A stretch of DNA of 64,000 bases from Taklimakanibacter albus. GTDB taxonomy: Bacteria; Pseudomonadota; Alphaproteobacteria; Rhizobiales; Aestuariivirgaceae. A model generated the notes under the pieces. That model was not told the origin of the DNA. It searched no databases and worked only from the letters and a program-made list of their open reading frames with translations. The first letter of the stretch is position 1. The number at the start of each line of letters is the position of its first letter. The position numbers were made by a program, and so were the translations under genes. The stretch lies in NCBI RefSeq assembly GCF_016595235.1, contig NZ_JAENHL010000008.1:416390-480389 (forward strand). Reading direction: 5' to 3'. Of the stretch, positions 43,908 through 52,451 are shown piece after piece.

Positions 43908-45461
43908 TCATCGGCGACTTCCCTGCGTTTCGATGGCATCGCCGAGAATGACGTCATGCCCGACCTCGCCCGCCGCATAGGCTGCCACCTGGCGGCCGGC
44001 CCGGAAGACATGCAGCGTGTCGCAAAGATCGTAGACTTCCGGCAGATAGGACGAGATCATGATGATCCCCGCCCCCTTCTTCAGAAGCTCGGCGAAGATC
44101 TTGTAGATCTGCACCTTGGTGCCGACATCGACGCCGACCGTCGGCTCGTCGAAGATGAAGAGATCGGCGCCGTGGTTGAGCCACTTGCCGATCACGATCT
44201 TCTGCTGATTACCGCCCGAGAGCGTGAAGGCCTGGGCATGCCGGCCGGCGGTGGCGATGGCGAGATCGCTGATCTGCTTTTCGACTGCGGCGCGCTCGGC
44301 ACCACGCTGCACCAGGCCCATCGGGCTGAGGCGCTGGAAGATCGGCAAAGCGAGATTGAAGCCGACATCGAGATTAAGACAGAGGCCCTGATCGCGGCGG
44401 CTTTCGGGAACGAGAACGATGCCGTTACGGATGGCATCCGCTTCCGAGCTTATCTTCACCGGCGTGCCGCGCAGGGACACTCGTCCGGCGGTCTTGGGCT
44501 GGCGGCCATACAGACATTGCACGAACTCGCTGCGCCCGGCCCCGATCAGGCCGTAAAGGCCGACGATCTCGCCGCGCCGCACGGTGAGCGAGACATTCTT
44601 GAAGCCCGGTCCCGACAGGCCGGCGACTTCGAGCAGCAGCTCGCCCTTTTCTATCGCTTCCTTATGATGAACCTGTTCGATCGAACGCGCGACCATGTCG
44701 CGGATCAACTGCGCCTGACTGGTCTCGCCGATGGCGCGGCTCGCCACCAGTTGCCCGTCGCGCAGGACCGAGACCCGGTCGGCGAGCTCGAAAATCTCTT
44801 CCAGCCGGTGGCTGATATAGACGATGGTCACGCCTTCGCGCTTGAGACGCCGGATCAACGAGAAGAGCAGATCCGTTTCGCCGCGCGCCAGATAGGCGGT
44901 CGGCTCATCGAAGATGAGAAGCTTCGTGCCCCGCATCGCCGCGCGTGCGGCGGCGACCAGTTGCTGCTGGCCGATGGTCAGGCTGTTGAGGGGGGCCGCC
45001 GCCGGCAGCCTGAAGCCCAGATCGTCGAGCGTCGCCTGCGCCCGCTGGATCATGGCGCGCTGGCGCAAGAGACCGTAACCCTGCTCCTCGATGCCGAGGA
45101 ACATATTGGCCGCGACGCTCAAATGCGGGCAGAGCACGACTTCCTGATGGACAGCATTGATGCCGAGGCCGAGCGCCTCCTGGGGTGACCGGAGGCCGAT
45201 TTCGCGACCTTCCCACAAGATGGTGCCGGAGCTCTTTTCATGAGCGCCGGTCAGGATCTTGATCAGCGTCGATTTACCGGCGCCATTCTCGCCGACAATG
45301 GCGTGGATCTCGCCTTTGTTCAGCGTCAGATCGATGCCCTTCAAGGCATGCGTGCCGATGAAGCGTTTATGAACCGCCTTGAGTTCGACCAAGGGCGCAT
45401 TCGAGCCCCCCGCCGCATGGGGCGGCGAGGGAGCAGACGTGAGCGGCTTGGTCGGAGGCAT
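43908..45461 (-). CDS. Ribose-type ABC transporter ATPase (double NBD)
   Basis: 517 residues from the ATG at 45461; a TTG ten codons upstream at 45491 overlaps the binding-protein stop. Two nucleotide-binding domains: Walker A GENGAGKST (57-65) in the first, and a degenerate GLIGAGRSE in the second, as usual for RbsA/MglA proteins. LSGGNQQKIVIGKWL is the second-domain signature. It energises sugar-type import with the neighbouring permease. Confidence 0.92.
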   Translation of the reverse strand: MPPTKPLTSAPSPPHAAGGSNAPLVELKAVHKRFIGTHALKGIDLTLNKGEIHAIVGENGAGKSTLIKILTGAHEKSSGTILWEGREIGLRSPQEALGLGINAVHQEVVLCPHLSVAANMFLGIEEQGYGLLRQRAMIQRAQATLDDLGFRLPAAAPLNSLTIGQQQLVAAARAAMRGTKLLIFDEPTAYLARGETDLLFSLIRRLKREGVTIVYISHRLEEIFELADRVSVLRDGQLVASRAIGETSQAQLIRDMVARSIEQVHHKEAIEKGELLLEVAGLSGPGFKNVSLTVRRGEIVGLYGLIGAGRSEFVQCLYGRQPKTAGRVSLRGTPVKISSEADAIRNGIVLVPESRRDQGLCLNLDVGFNLALPIFQRLSPMGLVQRGAERAAVEKQISDLAIATAGRHAQAFTLSGGNQQKIVIGKWLNHGADLFIFDEPTVGVDVGTKVQIYKIFAELLKKGAGIIMISSYLPEVYDLCDTLHVFRAGRQVAAYAAGEVGHDVILGDAIETQGSRR

Positions 45462-45487
45462 CAAGGCAGTCCCGTTTTGCCGTCGGC

Positions 45488-46456
45488 TCAATCGATCTTC
45501 GGCGTGAGCAGTTCCTGCGAGCGCGGCTCGTTCATGTTCTCCTTGGTGATGACATTGACGCCGGTATCGACATTGGCCGGCACCTGCTCACCCTTCGAAG
45601 CCGCATGAGCGATCTTCACCGATTCATACCCCATGCGAAACGGGTCCTGCACGATGAGGGCCGTGACGACGCCATCGGCGAGACGTTTGACGAGCTGATC
45701 GTTGCTGTCGAAGGCGACGACCTTGATCTTGTCTTCCATTTTGTTCTCGGCGACGGCCTGGCTGACGCCCAGCGCCATTTCCTCAGAGCTCGCGAAAGCG
45801 CCGCGCAGATTGGGCTTCGCCAGGATCACATCGTTCATCATATTGAGGCCGGTGGTGATCTGGCCGTCGGCAACCTTGTCGGCGACGATGGTGATGCCCG
45901 GATATTTCTCGGCGAGGACTTCCTTGAAGCCCTGGGCGCGCTGATCGAGAGAGCCGGCACCCGGAACCGACGTGATGAGCATTACTTCGCCTTCGGCCTT
46001 GCCATAGGTCTTTTCGATGGCCTGCGCCAAAGCTTCGCCCGCGGCGCGGCCGCCGGCGACATTGTCGGTGGTGACGAAGGACGCATAGGACTTGCTGTTG
46101 GCGCCTGAATCGACACCGATCACCTTGGTCTTGCCGGCGGCTTCATCGATCGGCTTGCCCAACGCTTCGAACTGCGAGGCGGCGATCACGATGGCCAAAG
46201 GATTATTGGCGGCGGCGCTTTCCAGGATGGAGATCTGGCCGGTGATATCGGTATCGTTCTGCGGTCCGAGCTCCGGCACCTTGATGTTCAGTTCCTTGCC
46301 GGCCTTGCGGGCGCCGGCAAGCAATACCCGCCAATAATAAGTCGATGTGTTCTTGACGATGACCGGAATGGTGTCTTCCGCCCAGCTGGTGGACGGCGCG
46401 ACCATAGAAAGAGTGAGGCTCGCGGCGAGCGCCGCGACGACCGAAAATTTCCGCAT
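45488..46456 (-). CDS. Ribose-type ABC transporter solute-binding protein
   Basis: 322 residues from the ATG at 46456 (GGGAG eight bases upstream). A signal peptide runs to about residue 25 (STSWA). The mature part is a type I periplasmic-binding protein of the Peripla_BP_4 family: VIVKNTSTYYWRVLLAGARK, LAIVIAASQFEALG, VIGVDSG, MLITSVPGAGSLDQRAQGF. The hinge residues fit a sugar, amino sugar or furanose-like ligand. First gene of the ABC-hyuAB series, 118 bp after the DHDPS-family gene. Confidence 0.92.
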   Translation of the reverse strand: MRKFSVVAALAASLTLSMVAPSTSWAEDTIPVIVKNTSTYYWRVLLAGARKAGKELNIKVPELGPQNDTDITGQISILESAAANNPLAIVIAASQFEALGKPIDEAAGKTKVIGVDSGANSKSYASFVTTDNVAGGRAAGEALAQAIEKTYGKAEGEVMLITSVPGAGSLDQRAQGFKEVLAEKYPGITIVADKVADGQITTGLNMMNDVILAKPNLRGAFASSEEMALGVSQAVAENKMEDKIKVVAFDSNDQLVKRLADGVVTALIVQDPFRMGYESVKIAHAASKGEQVPANVDTGVNVITKENMNEPRSQELLTPKID

Positions 46457-46574
46457 GTTCCAACTCCCTTGTTTATTATGCTGGATAGGCGCGTAACCGC
46501 TCGCCGTGCCGAGAGCGCAGCGGCGAGCCTTCCTTTGCCGCCCGCTTGTCGCGCGGACGTCTCTCAGTTCCCTG

Positions 46575-47471
46575 TCAGGCCGCTTTGCGCGCGAGCGCTG
46601 CAATGGCTTCCTGGATGATCGCCGACGCCTCGCGCCGGTCGGCGTCGGCGAGCGGCAGCCGCGGACGACGCACCGCATCGGGCGCGCCATAGACGAGATG
46701 TTCGGCAAGCTTGATGTACTGGACCAGCTTGACGCTGGTATCGAGATGGAAGGACGGCGTCAGGATGCGGTAGAGCTTCCGCGCTTCATCGAAATTTCCA
46801 TCGCGGCACAGATTGAACAGACGCACGCATTCCGCGGGCCAGGCATTGGTCATGCCGGAAACCCAGCCGGTGACGCCCAGCGCCACGCTTTCGAGGATGA
46901 GGTCGTCGACGCCGCAGAACACCGCGTACCGGTCGCCGACGCGGTTGTAGATGTCGGTGATGCGCCGGATGTCGCCGCTCTCTTCCTTGATGCAGACGAT
47001 GGTCTTCACATCGGCGAGCTGCGCCAGCTCTTCGGGGCCGACATCGACGCGATACGCGATCGGATTGTTGTAGATCATGATGGGGAGCCCGGAAGCGCCG
47101 CCGACGGCGCGATACCAGGCCACCGTCTCACGCGAGTCGGTGCGGTAAGCGAGGCTCGGAAACACCATGAGACCTTCGGCGCCAAGCTTCTCGTAGTTGC
47201 GCGCCGCCTTGACCGCATCTTCCTCCGAGAGTTCGGCTAGGCCGGAGAGAAGCGGCACGCGGCCGGCGACGACTTCCTTCGCAGCAGTCACCACCGCGTC
47301 GCGCTCGGCCTGGCGCAGCGAGGCATTCTCACCCAGCATCGGCAGGACGATCACGCCCGACACGCCATTGGCGATCAGCCGGTCGAGGCTGGCCTGGGTC
47401 GCCTTGATGTCGATCTCACCGTCGCTCCGCATTTTCGTGGTCACGGCAGGAAAAACACCAGTCCAGGACAT
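46575..47471 (-). CDS. DHDPS/NAL-family aldolase or deaminase
   Basis: 298 residues, a complete TIM barrel. Y134 (in IYNNP) and the Schiff-base lysine K162 (in CIKEES) are present. The usual GTTGE loop reads PMLGEN (44-49). The subfamily (GVFPAVTTKM, RITDIYN, FCGVDDLILES, VKLVQYIKLAEH) is, from memory, closest to 1-pyrroline-4-hydroxy-2-carboxylate deaminases rather than lysine-pathway DapA. A keto-deoxy-sugar-acid aldolase is an alternative given the adjacent UxaA-type dehydratase. It is divergent from a GntR regulator. Confidence 0.85.
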   Translation of the reverse strand: MSWTGVFPAVTTKMRSDGEIDIKATQASLDRLIANGVSGVIVLPMLGENASLRQAERDAVVTAAKEVVAGRVPLLSGLAELSEEDAVKAARNYEKLGAEGLMVFPSLAYRTDSRETVAWYRAVGGASGLPIMIYNNPIAYRVDVGPEELAQLADVKTIVCIKEESGDIRRITDIYNRVGDRYAVFCGVDDLILESVALGVTGWVSGMTNAWPAECVRLFNLCRDGNFDEARKLYRILTPSFHLDTSVKLVQYIKLAEHLVYGAPDAVRRPRLPLADADRREASAIIQEAIAALARKAA

Positions 47472-47528
47472 GTCTCAGCTCTCCATTTGCAAGGGGATGG
47501 TTCCACTAGGCGGAACCAAGGAATGTCT

Positions 47529-47540
47529 AATGCATACATT
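47529..47540. promoter_or_regulatory. Candidate GntR operator, site 1
   Basis: AATGCATACATT, a palindrome of form AATG-N4-CATT, in the divergent gap between the DHDPS-family gene and the GntR gene. The same form recurs at 48294-48305. Binding by the neighbouring GntR regulator is inferred from recurrence and location. Confidence 0.55.
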
Positions 47541-47625
47541 TTGAGGTCCGCCCTTGCAAGAACTTTGTCAAAAAGCTAGAAAACCAAGAAGATCAGGGCG
47601 GCGAACAACCGAGTCTCTCGTGAAA

Positions 47626-48264
47626 ATGGATACAAAAATCAGTGATGTGGGCACCGCAGCCACGCAGGCCGCCCGCGAGATCAGACGGCGAATCATCAGT
47701 GGCGCCTATCCGAGCGGTATGCGCCTGCATCAGGAGAATATCGCCGCCGAGCTCGGCGTCAGCCGCAGCCCGGTGCGCGAAGCGTTCCGCCAGCTCGAAG
47801 CCGAGGGGCTCGTCATCCTCACCTCGCAGAAAGGCGGCAAGGTCGCGCCTATCCGCGCCGAGGAAGTCGTGGAGCTGTTCGAGCTGCGGCTCCTGATCGA
47901 GCCGCATCTGCTGGCGCTCGCGGTGCCCAATTTCACCGATGCGGACGTGGCGGCGGCTGAAAAGATCATCGCCGAAATGGACGGTATCGATGTCGCGCAA
48001 TGGGCGGAGGCGAACTGGCGGCTCCATATGGCCTTCTACGAACCCGCCAGGCGGCCGACCACGACGCGCCAGCTCGAGCGTATCCATTCCGGCATCGACC
48101 GTTATCTGCGCATGCAGATCACCCTCACCGAAGGCCGCGACCGCGCTCATACCGACCACAAGGCAATTCTCTCGGCCTGCCGTAATCACGACGCCGAACT
48201 GGCGGTCGCCCTGCTCAGAAGTCACATCCTCGCCGCCGCCCGCGCATTCGTGCCGGCGGGCTGA
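47626..48264 (+). CDS. GntR-family regulator (FadR/FCD subfamily)
   Basis: 212 residues from the ATG at 47626; a GTG two codons earlier and a TTG at 47554 are alternatives. The winged helix-turn-helix (about 10-75) has REIRRRIISGAYPSGMRLHQ and ELGVSRSPVREAFRQLEAEG. The C-terminal FCD domain binds a carboxylate-type effector, with metal-ligand candidates in WRLHMAFYE, DHKAIL and LRSHI. It lies between the DHDPS-family gene and the UxaA-type dehydratase and is the obvious regulator of both. Confidence 0.93.
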   Translation: MDTKISDVGTAATQAAREIRRRIISGAYPSGMRLHQENIAAELGVSRSPVREAFRQLEAEGLVILTSQKGGKVAPIRAEEVVELFELRLLIEPHLLALAVPNFTDADVAAAEKIIAEMDGIDVAQWAEANWRLHMAFYEPARRPTTTRQLERIHSGIDRYLRMQITLTEGRDRAHTDHKAILSACRNHDAELAVALLRSHILAAARAFVPAG

Positions 48265-48293
48265 GACCTCTGCGTCCATCCATTTTTCTGCAT

Positions 48294-48305
48294 AATGTGT
48301 GCATT
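48294..48305 (+). promoter_or_regulatory. Candidate GntR operator, site 2
   Basis: AATGTGTGCATT (AATG-N4-CATT), 13 bp before the dehydratase ATG and only two bases upstream of its GGAG ribosome site. A bound repressor here would block transcription start or elongation. Matches site 1 at 47529-47540 in form. Confidence 0.55.
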
Positions 48306-48317
48306 CCGGAGATGACA

Positions 48318-49832
48318 ATGGCAAATGCTCCCCTGCTGAGACTGTCGCCGACCGATCAGGTGGCGGTCGCTCTGTCCGCCATTGCCAGCGGCACCCCCCT
48401 TGCTCCCGTCTCGACTGCTGCCGCCATGAACGACATCCCGGCCGGTCACAAAGTCGCTCTCTCTGCGATCAGCGAAGGCGCGGAGGTCTTCCGGCTCGGA
48501 CAGCCGATCGGGCTGGCGGCGCGGGCGATCGCCGCCGGCGAGCATGTGCATATTCACAATCTCAGCTATCCGGGCTCGCTCGCCGACCCCAAGATCACCG
48601 TGACTCGAAGGGCCAGCCCCACGCAAAAAGAGATTCCGACATTTCTCGGCTTCCGGCGCGCCGATGGCCGCGTCGGCACGCGCAATTATGTCGGCGTGCT
48701 CACCACGGTGAATTGTTCGGCGCGGGTCGCCAAGCTGATCGCCGGACATTTCAACGGCCCGCAGGCGCACGGCAAAGTCGACGGCGTCGTCGCTCTGACG
48801 CACAGTTCCGGCTGCAGCGTTTCCGACGGCAGCCCGTCGATGGACATGCTGAGGCGCACGATCGCCGGCTATGCGCGCAATCCGAATTTCGCCGGCGTGC
48901 TCATTGTCGGGCTCGGCTGCGAAGACAATCAGATCGATCTTCTCTGCGCGCAGGAAGGATTGGCGCTCGACGGGCGCGTGCGCAGCCTCGGCATCCAGGA
49001 CACCGGCGGCACCACCCGCACCGTCCAGGCCGGCATCGCCATTGTCGAGCAGCTGGTCGCCGAGGCGAGCCTCGCGCGCCGCGAGGCCGTGCCGGTCAGC
49101 GAGCTGATCGTCGGCCTGCAATGCGGCGGCTCCGACAGTTTCTCCGGGCTTACCGCCAATCCGGCGCTCGGCGCCGCCGTCGACATCCTGGTCGGCTATG
49201 GCGGCACCGCCATCCTCTCGGAGACGACCGAGATTTACGGCGCCGAGAATCTGCTGCTGCAGCGTGTCGCCAATGACGATGTCGGCCGCCGGCTGATCGG
49301 CCTTCTCGACTGGTGGAAAGATTATACGGCCAAGGAGCCGAAGGGCTTCGACAACAACCCCTCGCCCGGCAACAAGGCCGGCGGACTCACCACCATCCTC
49401 GAAAAGTCCTTAGGCGCCGTCGCCAAGGGCGGCTCGACGACGTTGATGGAAGTCTATCACTATGCCGAACGCGTCGCGGAAAAGGGCCTCGTCTTCATGG
49501 ATTCGCCGGGCTACGACCCGGTCTCGGCCACGGGCCAGGTCGCCGGTGGCGCCAATCTCATCTGCTTCACGACCGGGCGCGGCTCCTGTTTCGGCTGCCG
49601 TCCTTCGCCGTCGCTGAAGCTCGCGACCAATTCGGCGCTCTTCGCCCATATGGAAGACGACATGGACATCAATTGCGGGGTCATCCTCGATCAGGGAATC
49701 TCGATCGAGGAGATGGGGCGGGAAATCTTCGCGCGCATGGTCCGCACCGCATCGGGCGAGCCGACCAAGAGCGAGATACTGGGTTATGGCGATGATGAAT
49801 TCGCGCCGTGGCATATCAATGCGTGGCTGTAA
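48318..49832 (+). CDS. UxaA/GarD-family sugar-acid dehydratase
   Basis: 504 residues from the ATG at 48318 (GGAG six bases upstream; another ATG at 48312). An N-terminal SAF-like domain (about 1-90) is fused to the UxaA catalytic domain. FRRADGRVGTRNYVGVLTTV, THSSGC, GLGCED, LQCGGSDSFSG and SCFGCRPSPSLKLATN are conserved and include the metal-binding Cys/His residues. The family dehydrates altronate, galactarate or related aldonates/aldarates. It lies downstream of the GntR gene and is convergent with ctlX (1-bp gap). Confidence 0.92.
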   Translation: MANAPLLRLSPTDQVAVALSAIASGTPLAPVSTAAAMNDIPAGHKVALSAISEGAEVFRLGQPIGLAARAIAAGEHVHIHNLSYPGSLADPKITVTRRASPTQKEIPTFLGFRRADGRVGTRNYVGVLTTVNCSARVAKLIAGHFNGPQAHGKVDGVVALTHSSGCSVSDGSPSMDMLRRTIAGYARNPNFAGVLIVGLGCEDNQIDLLCAQEGLALDGRVRSLGIQDTGGTTRTVQAGIAIVEQLVAEASLARREAVPVSELIVGLQCGGSDSFSGLTANPALGAAVDILVGYGGTAILSETTEIYGAENLLLQRVANDDVGRRLIGLLDWWKDYTAKEPKGFDNNPSPGNKAGGLTTILEKSLGAVAKGGSTTLMEVYHYAERVAEKGLVFMDSPGYDPVSATGQVAGGANLICFTTGRGSCFGCRPSPSLKLATNSALFAHMEDDMDINCGVILDQGISIEEMGREIFARMVRTASGEPTKSEILGYGDDEFAPWHINAWL

Positions 49833-49833
49833 T

Positions 49834-50757
49834 TCAATCGCGCGGCGCCAGATGTATGCCGGCGAGCGTGCAGCGCACCGATCCCCCCGCCATCTCGATC
49901 GTCGGAATGTCGAGCGCGGCGATCTTCACAGATGCCTCGATACGAGCGATCTGCTCGCAGGTGAGCGCCGCATGAGCGGTGCGTGATAGCGCCAGGATCC
50001 GTCCGTCCCGGCCCTGCAGCTCGATCGCATTGCCGGCGAAACGCGCGATCTGGCCGCGATCGAGTGCGATGACATCGCGGCCCGACTGCTCCAGGCGCCG
50101 CACCACCTTCTGCCAGCCCTCGGGACCGACCATCAAATCGGTGCCGATCATGGCAAAGTCGGTGGCGACGCACATCAGCACATTGGTGTGATAGACCGGC
50201 ACACCCTTGGCGTCTTCGGCCGGAAAGACGATGGGCTCGAAATTGAAATGGGTGCAGAAGCGCTCAAGCGCGACCGGGTTGGTGCGATCGGATTTCACCG
50301 CATAGGCGACCCGGTCGATATGGTCGAGCACCATGGACCCCGTGCCTTCCAGGAAGAGTCCGTCGGGCTCCAGTCCGGAATAGTCGATCACATCCTGAAC
50401 ACGGTACTGGCGCTTCAGCATTTCGATGATATCCGTCCGGCGCTCCTTGCGCCGGTTCGGCGCTTTCATCGGATAGATGGCGATGTGGCCGCCGGCATGG
50501 GTCGAGAACCAGTTGTTCGGAAAGACCGCGTCCGGCGTATCGGTCCCGGCATCCTCGAAGAGATGAACGCCGACGCCCAGATCGCGCAGCATCTCGGCGG
50601 CCCGGGTGATTTCCTGATAGGCACAGGCCGCATGATCGGCACTTTCAGAGACGTCGCGCTGGAAGGCATTGTCGACCGCCGTCTGGGTGTTGATCGTGAA
50701 ATGATGCGGACGCACCATCACGACCGCGGTGGGCGCCTGGGGCGAAGGGATCGCCAT
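49834..50757 (-). CDS. ctlX: Citrulline hydrolase/amidinotransferase-fold protein CtlX
   Basis: 307 residues, one pentein-fold domain. The pentein motifs are visible: PDAVFPNNWFSTHAGG, EGTGSMVLDH, YHTNVLMCV and the C-terminal nucleophile C296 in GGSVRC. CtlX proteins convert citrulline to ornithine with release of ammonia and CO2. The next gene encodes ornithine cyclodeaminase 12 bp upstream, giving a direct citrulline-ornithine-proline route. Arginine-deiminase-like activity is a weaker alternative. Confidence 0.88.
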   Translation of the reverse strand: MAIPSPQAPTAVVMVRPHHFTINTQTAVDNAFQRDVSESADHAACAYQEITRAAEMLRDLGVGVHLFEDAGTDTPDAVFPNNWFSTHAGGHIAIYPMKAPNRRKERRTDIIEMLKRQYRVQDVIDYSGLEPDGLFLEGTGSMVLDHIDRVAYAVKSDRTNPVALERFCTHFNFEPIVFPAEDAKGVPVYHTNVLMCVATDFAMIGTDLMVGPEGWQKVVRRLEQSGRDVIALDRGQIARFAGNAIELQGRDGRILALSRTAHAALTCEQIARIEASVKIAALDIPTIEMAGGSVRCTLAGIHLAPRD

Positions 50758-50769
50758 CGAGCCAGTCCC

Positions 50770-51819
50770 TTATGCCGCCCGGGCGCGCTGCAGCATGCCG
50801 AAGAGATCGCGCGGATCATCCGGATCGGCGATCATGTCGAGCAACTCGGCGCAATCGGTCCCCACGAGCCGGTCACGCACATAACGCAGCGCGGAGAAAT
50901 CCTCGATGGCGAAGCCGACGCCATCGAACAAGGTCAGCTGACGATCCGAAACACGTCCCTTCGCCTTGCCGGTGATGACTTCCCACATTTCGACAACCGG
51001 AAAATCGGCCGGCATCTGCTGGATGTCGCCTTCGATGCGGGTCTGCGGCGGATATTCGACGAAGACATCGGCGCGGCACAGAATATCGGGATGGATCTCG
51101 GTCTTGCCGGGGCAATCGCCGCCAATGGCGTTGATATGGACGCCGGCGCCGATCATATTGTCGGTGAGGATGGTGGCATATTGCTTGTCGGCAGTGCAGG
51201 TGGTGATGATGCCGGCGCCTTCGATCGCCTCCTCGGCGGTGCGGCAGCTCGTCACCTCGAGACCGAGCGGCGCCAGATTGCGATGGGCCTTGCGGGTCGC
51301 CGCCGGATCGATGTCGTAAAGCCGGACCGCCTCGATGCCGCAGATCGCCCGCATGGCCATGGCCTGAAACTCGGCCTGGGCGCCGTTGCCGATCAGCGCC
51401 ATGGTGCGCGTGCCCTTGGGCGCCAGATGCCGCGCCACCATGGCGGAGGTCGCCGCGGTGCGCAGAGCAGTGAGCAGCGTCATTTCGGTGAACAGCACGG
51501 GATAACCGGTCGCGACTTCGGCAAGCAGGCCGAGCGCCGTTACGGTCTGGAGACCTTCCCGGGTATTCTTGGGATGGCCGTTCACATATTTGAAGCCATA
51601 GACTTCACCGTCCGAGGTCGGCATTAGCTCGATGACGCCGTCGCGGGAATGGCTCGCCAGGCGCGGCGTCTTGTCGAACAGCTCCCAGCGGCGGAAATCC
51701 GCCTCGATATAGTCGGCAAGCTCCTTGAGGGCCGTCTCGACCCCGATCTGATGCACAAGGCGCATCATGTTCTCGACGCTCACGAAAGGCACGAAAGCCT
51801 GGGGGGACGGTTCAAGCAT
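50770..51819 (-). CDS. ocd: Ornithine cyclodeaminase
   Basis: 349 residues. The mu-crystallin/OCD family is shown by K77 (GFKYVN), LRTAATSAMVARHLAPK (about 120-136), the NAD-binding IGNGAQ (143-148) and INAIGGDCPGKTE with the catalytic Asp. It converts ornithine to proline and ammonia with bound NAD. It is transcribed away from an Lrp/AsnC regulator. The length is that of Agrobacterium OCD. Confidence 0.93.
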   Translation of the reverse strand: MLEPSPQAFVPFVSVENMMRLVHQIGVETALKELADYIEADFRRWELFDKTPRLASHSRDGVIELMPTSDGEVYGFKYVNGHPKNTREGLQTVTALGLLAEVATGYPVLFTEMTLLTALRTAATSAMVARHLAPKGTRTMALIGNGAQAEFQAMAMRAICGIEAVRLYDIDPAATRKAHRNLAPLGLEVTSCRTAEEAIEGAGIITTCTADKQYATILTDNMIGAGVHINAIGGDCPGKTEIHPDILCRADVFVEYPPQTRIEGDIQQMPADFPVVEMWEVITGKAKGRVSDRQLTLFDGVGFAIEDFSALRYVRDRLVGTDCAELLDMIADPDDPRDLFGMLQRARAA

Positions 51820-51945
51820 GTTTTTCAGCCGTTTATGTAAAGTCGTGAAAGCGTAGATTGAACAGATTTCGACTGAAACGCCTGAAACTTGTAATATCTG
51901 CTATATTTCTGATAGATTTGCCTAGTCAGATTGAGCATATTCACA
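51820..51945. promoter_or_regulatory. Divergent ocd/Lrp promoter region
   Basis: 126-bp AT-rich spacer. A direct repeat CTGAAAC occurs at 51873-51879 and 51882-51888, and partly symmetrical TATCTG and CTGATA elements lie at about 51893-51916. Lrp-type regulators bind such AT-rich repeated sites. No unambiguous core promoter is seen. Confidence 0.45.
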
Positions 51946-52392
51946 ATGCCGAAGAAAGAAGTCGCCAAATACGCCTTTGACGAGCTGGATCGCCGCCTCA
52001 TTGCGCATCTGCGTGGTGACGGCAGGGCGCCCCTGTCGAAGCTCGCCGAAGCGCTCGGCGTGTCGCGCGGGACGGTGCAGAACCGGCTCGACCGTCTGAT
52101 CGAGACGGGTGCCGTCGCCGGCTTCACCATCAGGGTGCGCGAAGACTATGCCACCGATATCGTCCGCGCGGTGATGCTGATCGAAGTGGTCGGCAAATCG
52201 ACCACGCAGGTCATCAAGAAGCTGCGCGGCCTGCCGGAGATGCAGGCCCTGCACACGACCAACGGCAAATGGGATCTCGTCGCCGATATCCGCACCGACA
52301 GCCTGGCGGAATTCGACCGCGTCCTGCGCGAGGTGCGCATGATCGATGGGATATCGAACAGCGAAACCAGCCTTCTCCTCAGCTCGCTCTAG
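51946..52392 (+). CDS. Lrp/AsnC-family regulator
   Basis: 148 residues from the ATG at 51946 (a TTG at 51931 is possible). The N-terminal helix-turn-helix is DELDRRLIAHLRGDGR then SKLAEALGVSRGTVQNRLDR. The C-terminal RAM/AsnC domain (about 70-145) includes QALHTTNGKWDLVADI. It is divergent from ocd-ctlX and presumably responds to an amino acid such as ornithine, arginine or proline. Confidence 0.93.
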   Translation: MPKKEVAKYAFDELDRRLIAHLRGDGRAPLSKLAEALGVSRGTVQNRLDRLIETGAVAGFTIRVREDYATDIVRAVMLIEVVGKSTTQVIKKLRGLPEMQALHTTNGKWDLVADIRTDSLAEFDRVLREVRMIDGISNSETSLLLSSL

Positions 52393-52403
52393 TTTCCTTT
52401 TCT

Positions 52404-52451
52404 GCGCATGATCTTATCGGAAAACCGCTTCGCACTTTTCCGGATCATGCT
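52404..52451. repeat. Rhizobiales-type short palindromic intergenic repeat, copy 4
   Basis: GCATGATC (52406-52413) and GATCATGC (52443-52450) form the outer arms, with inner CGGAAAA and TTTTCCG. This copy has the GCATGATC end sequence that is frequent in Rhizobiales genomes. It lies between the convergent Lrp and xylulokinase genes and could serve as a two-way terminator. Confidence 0.85.
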
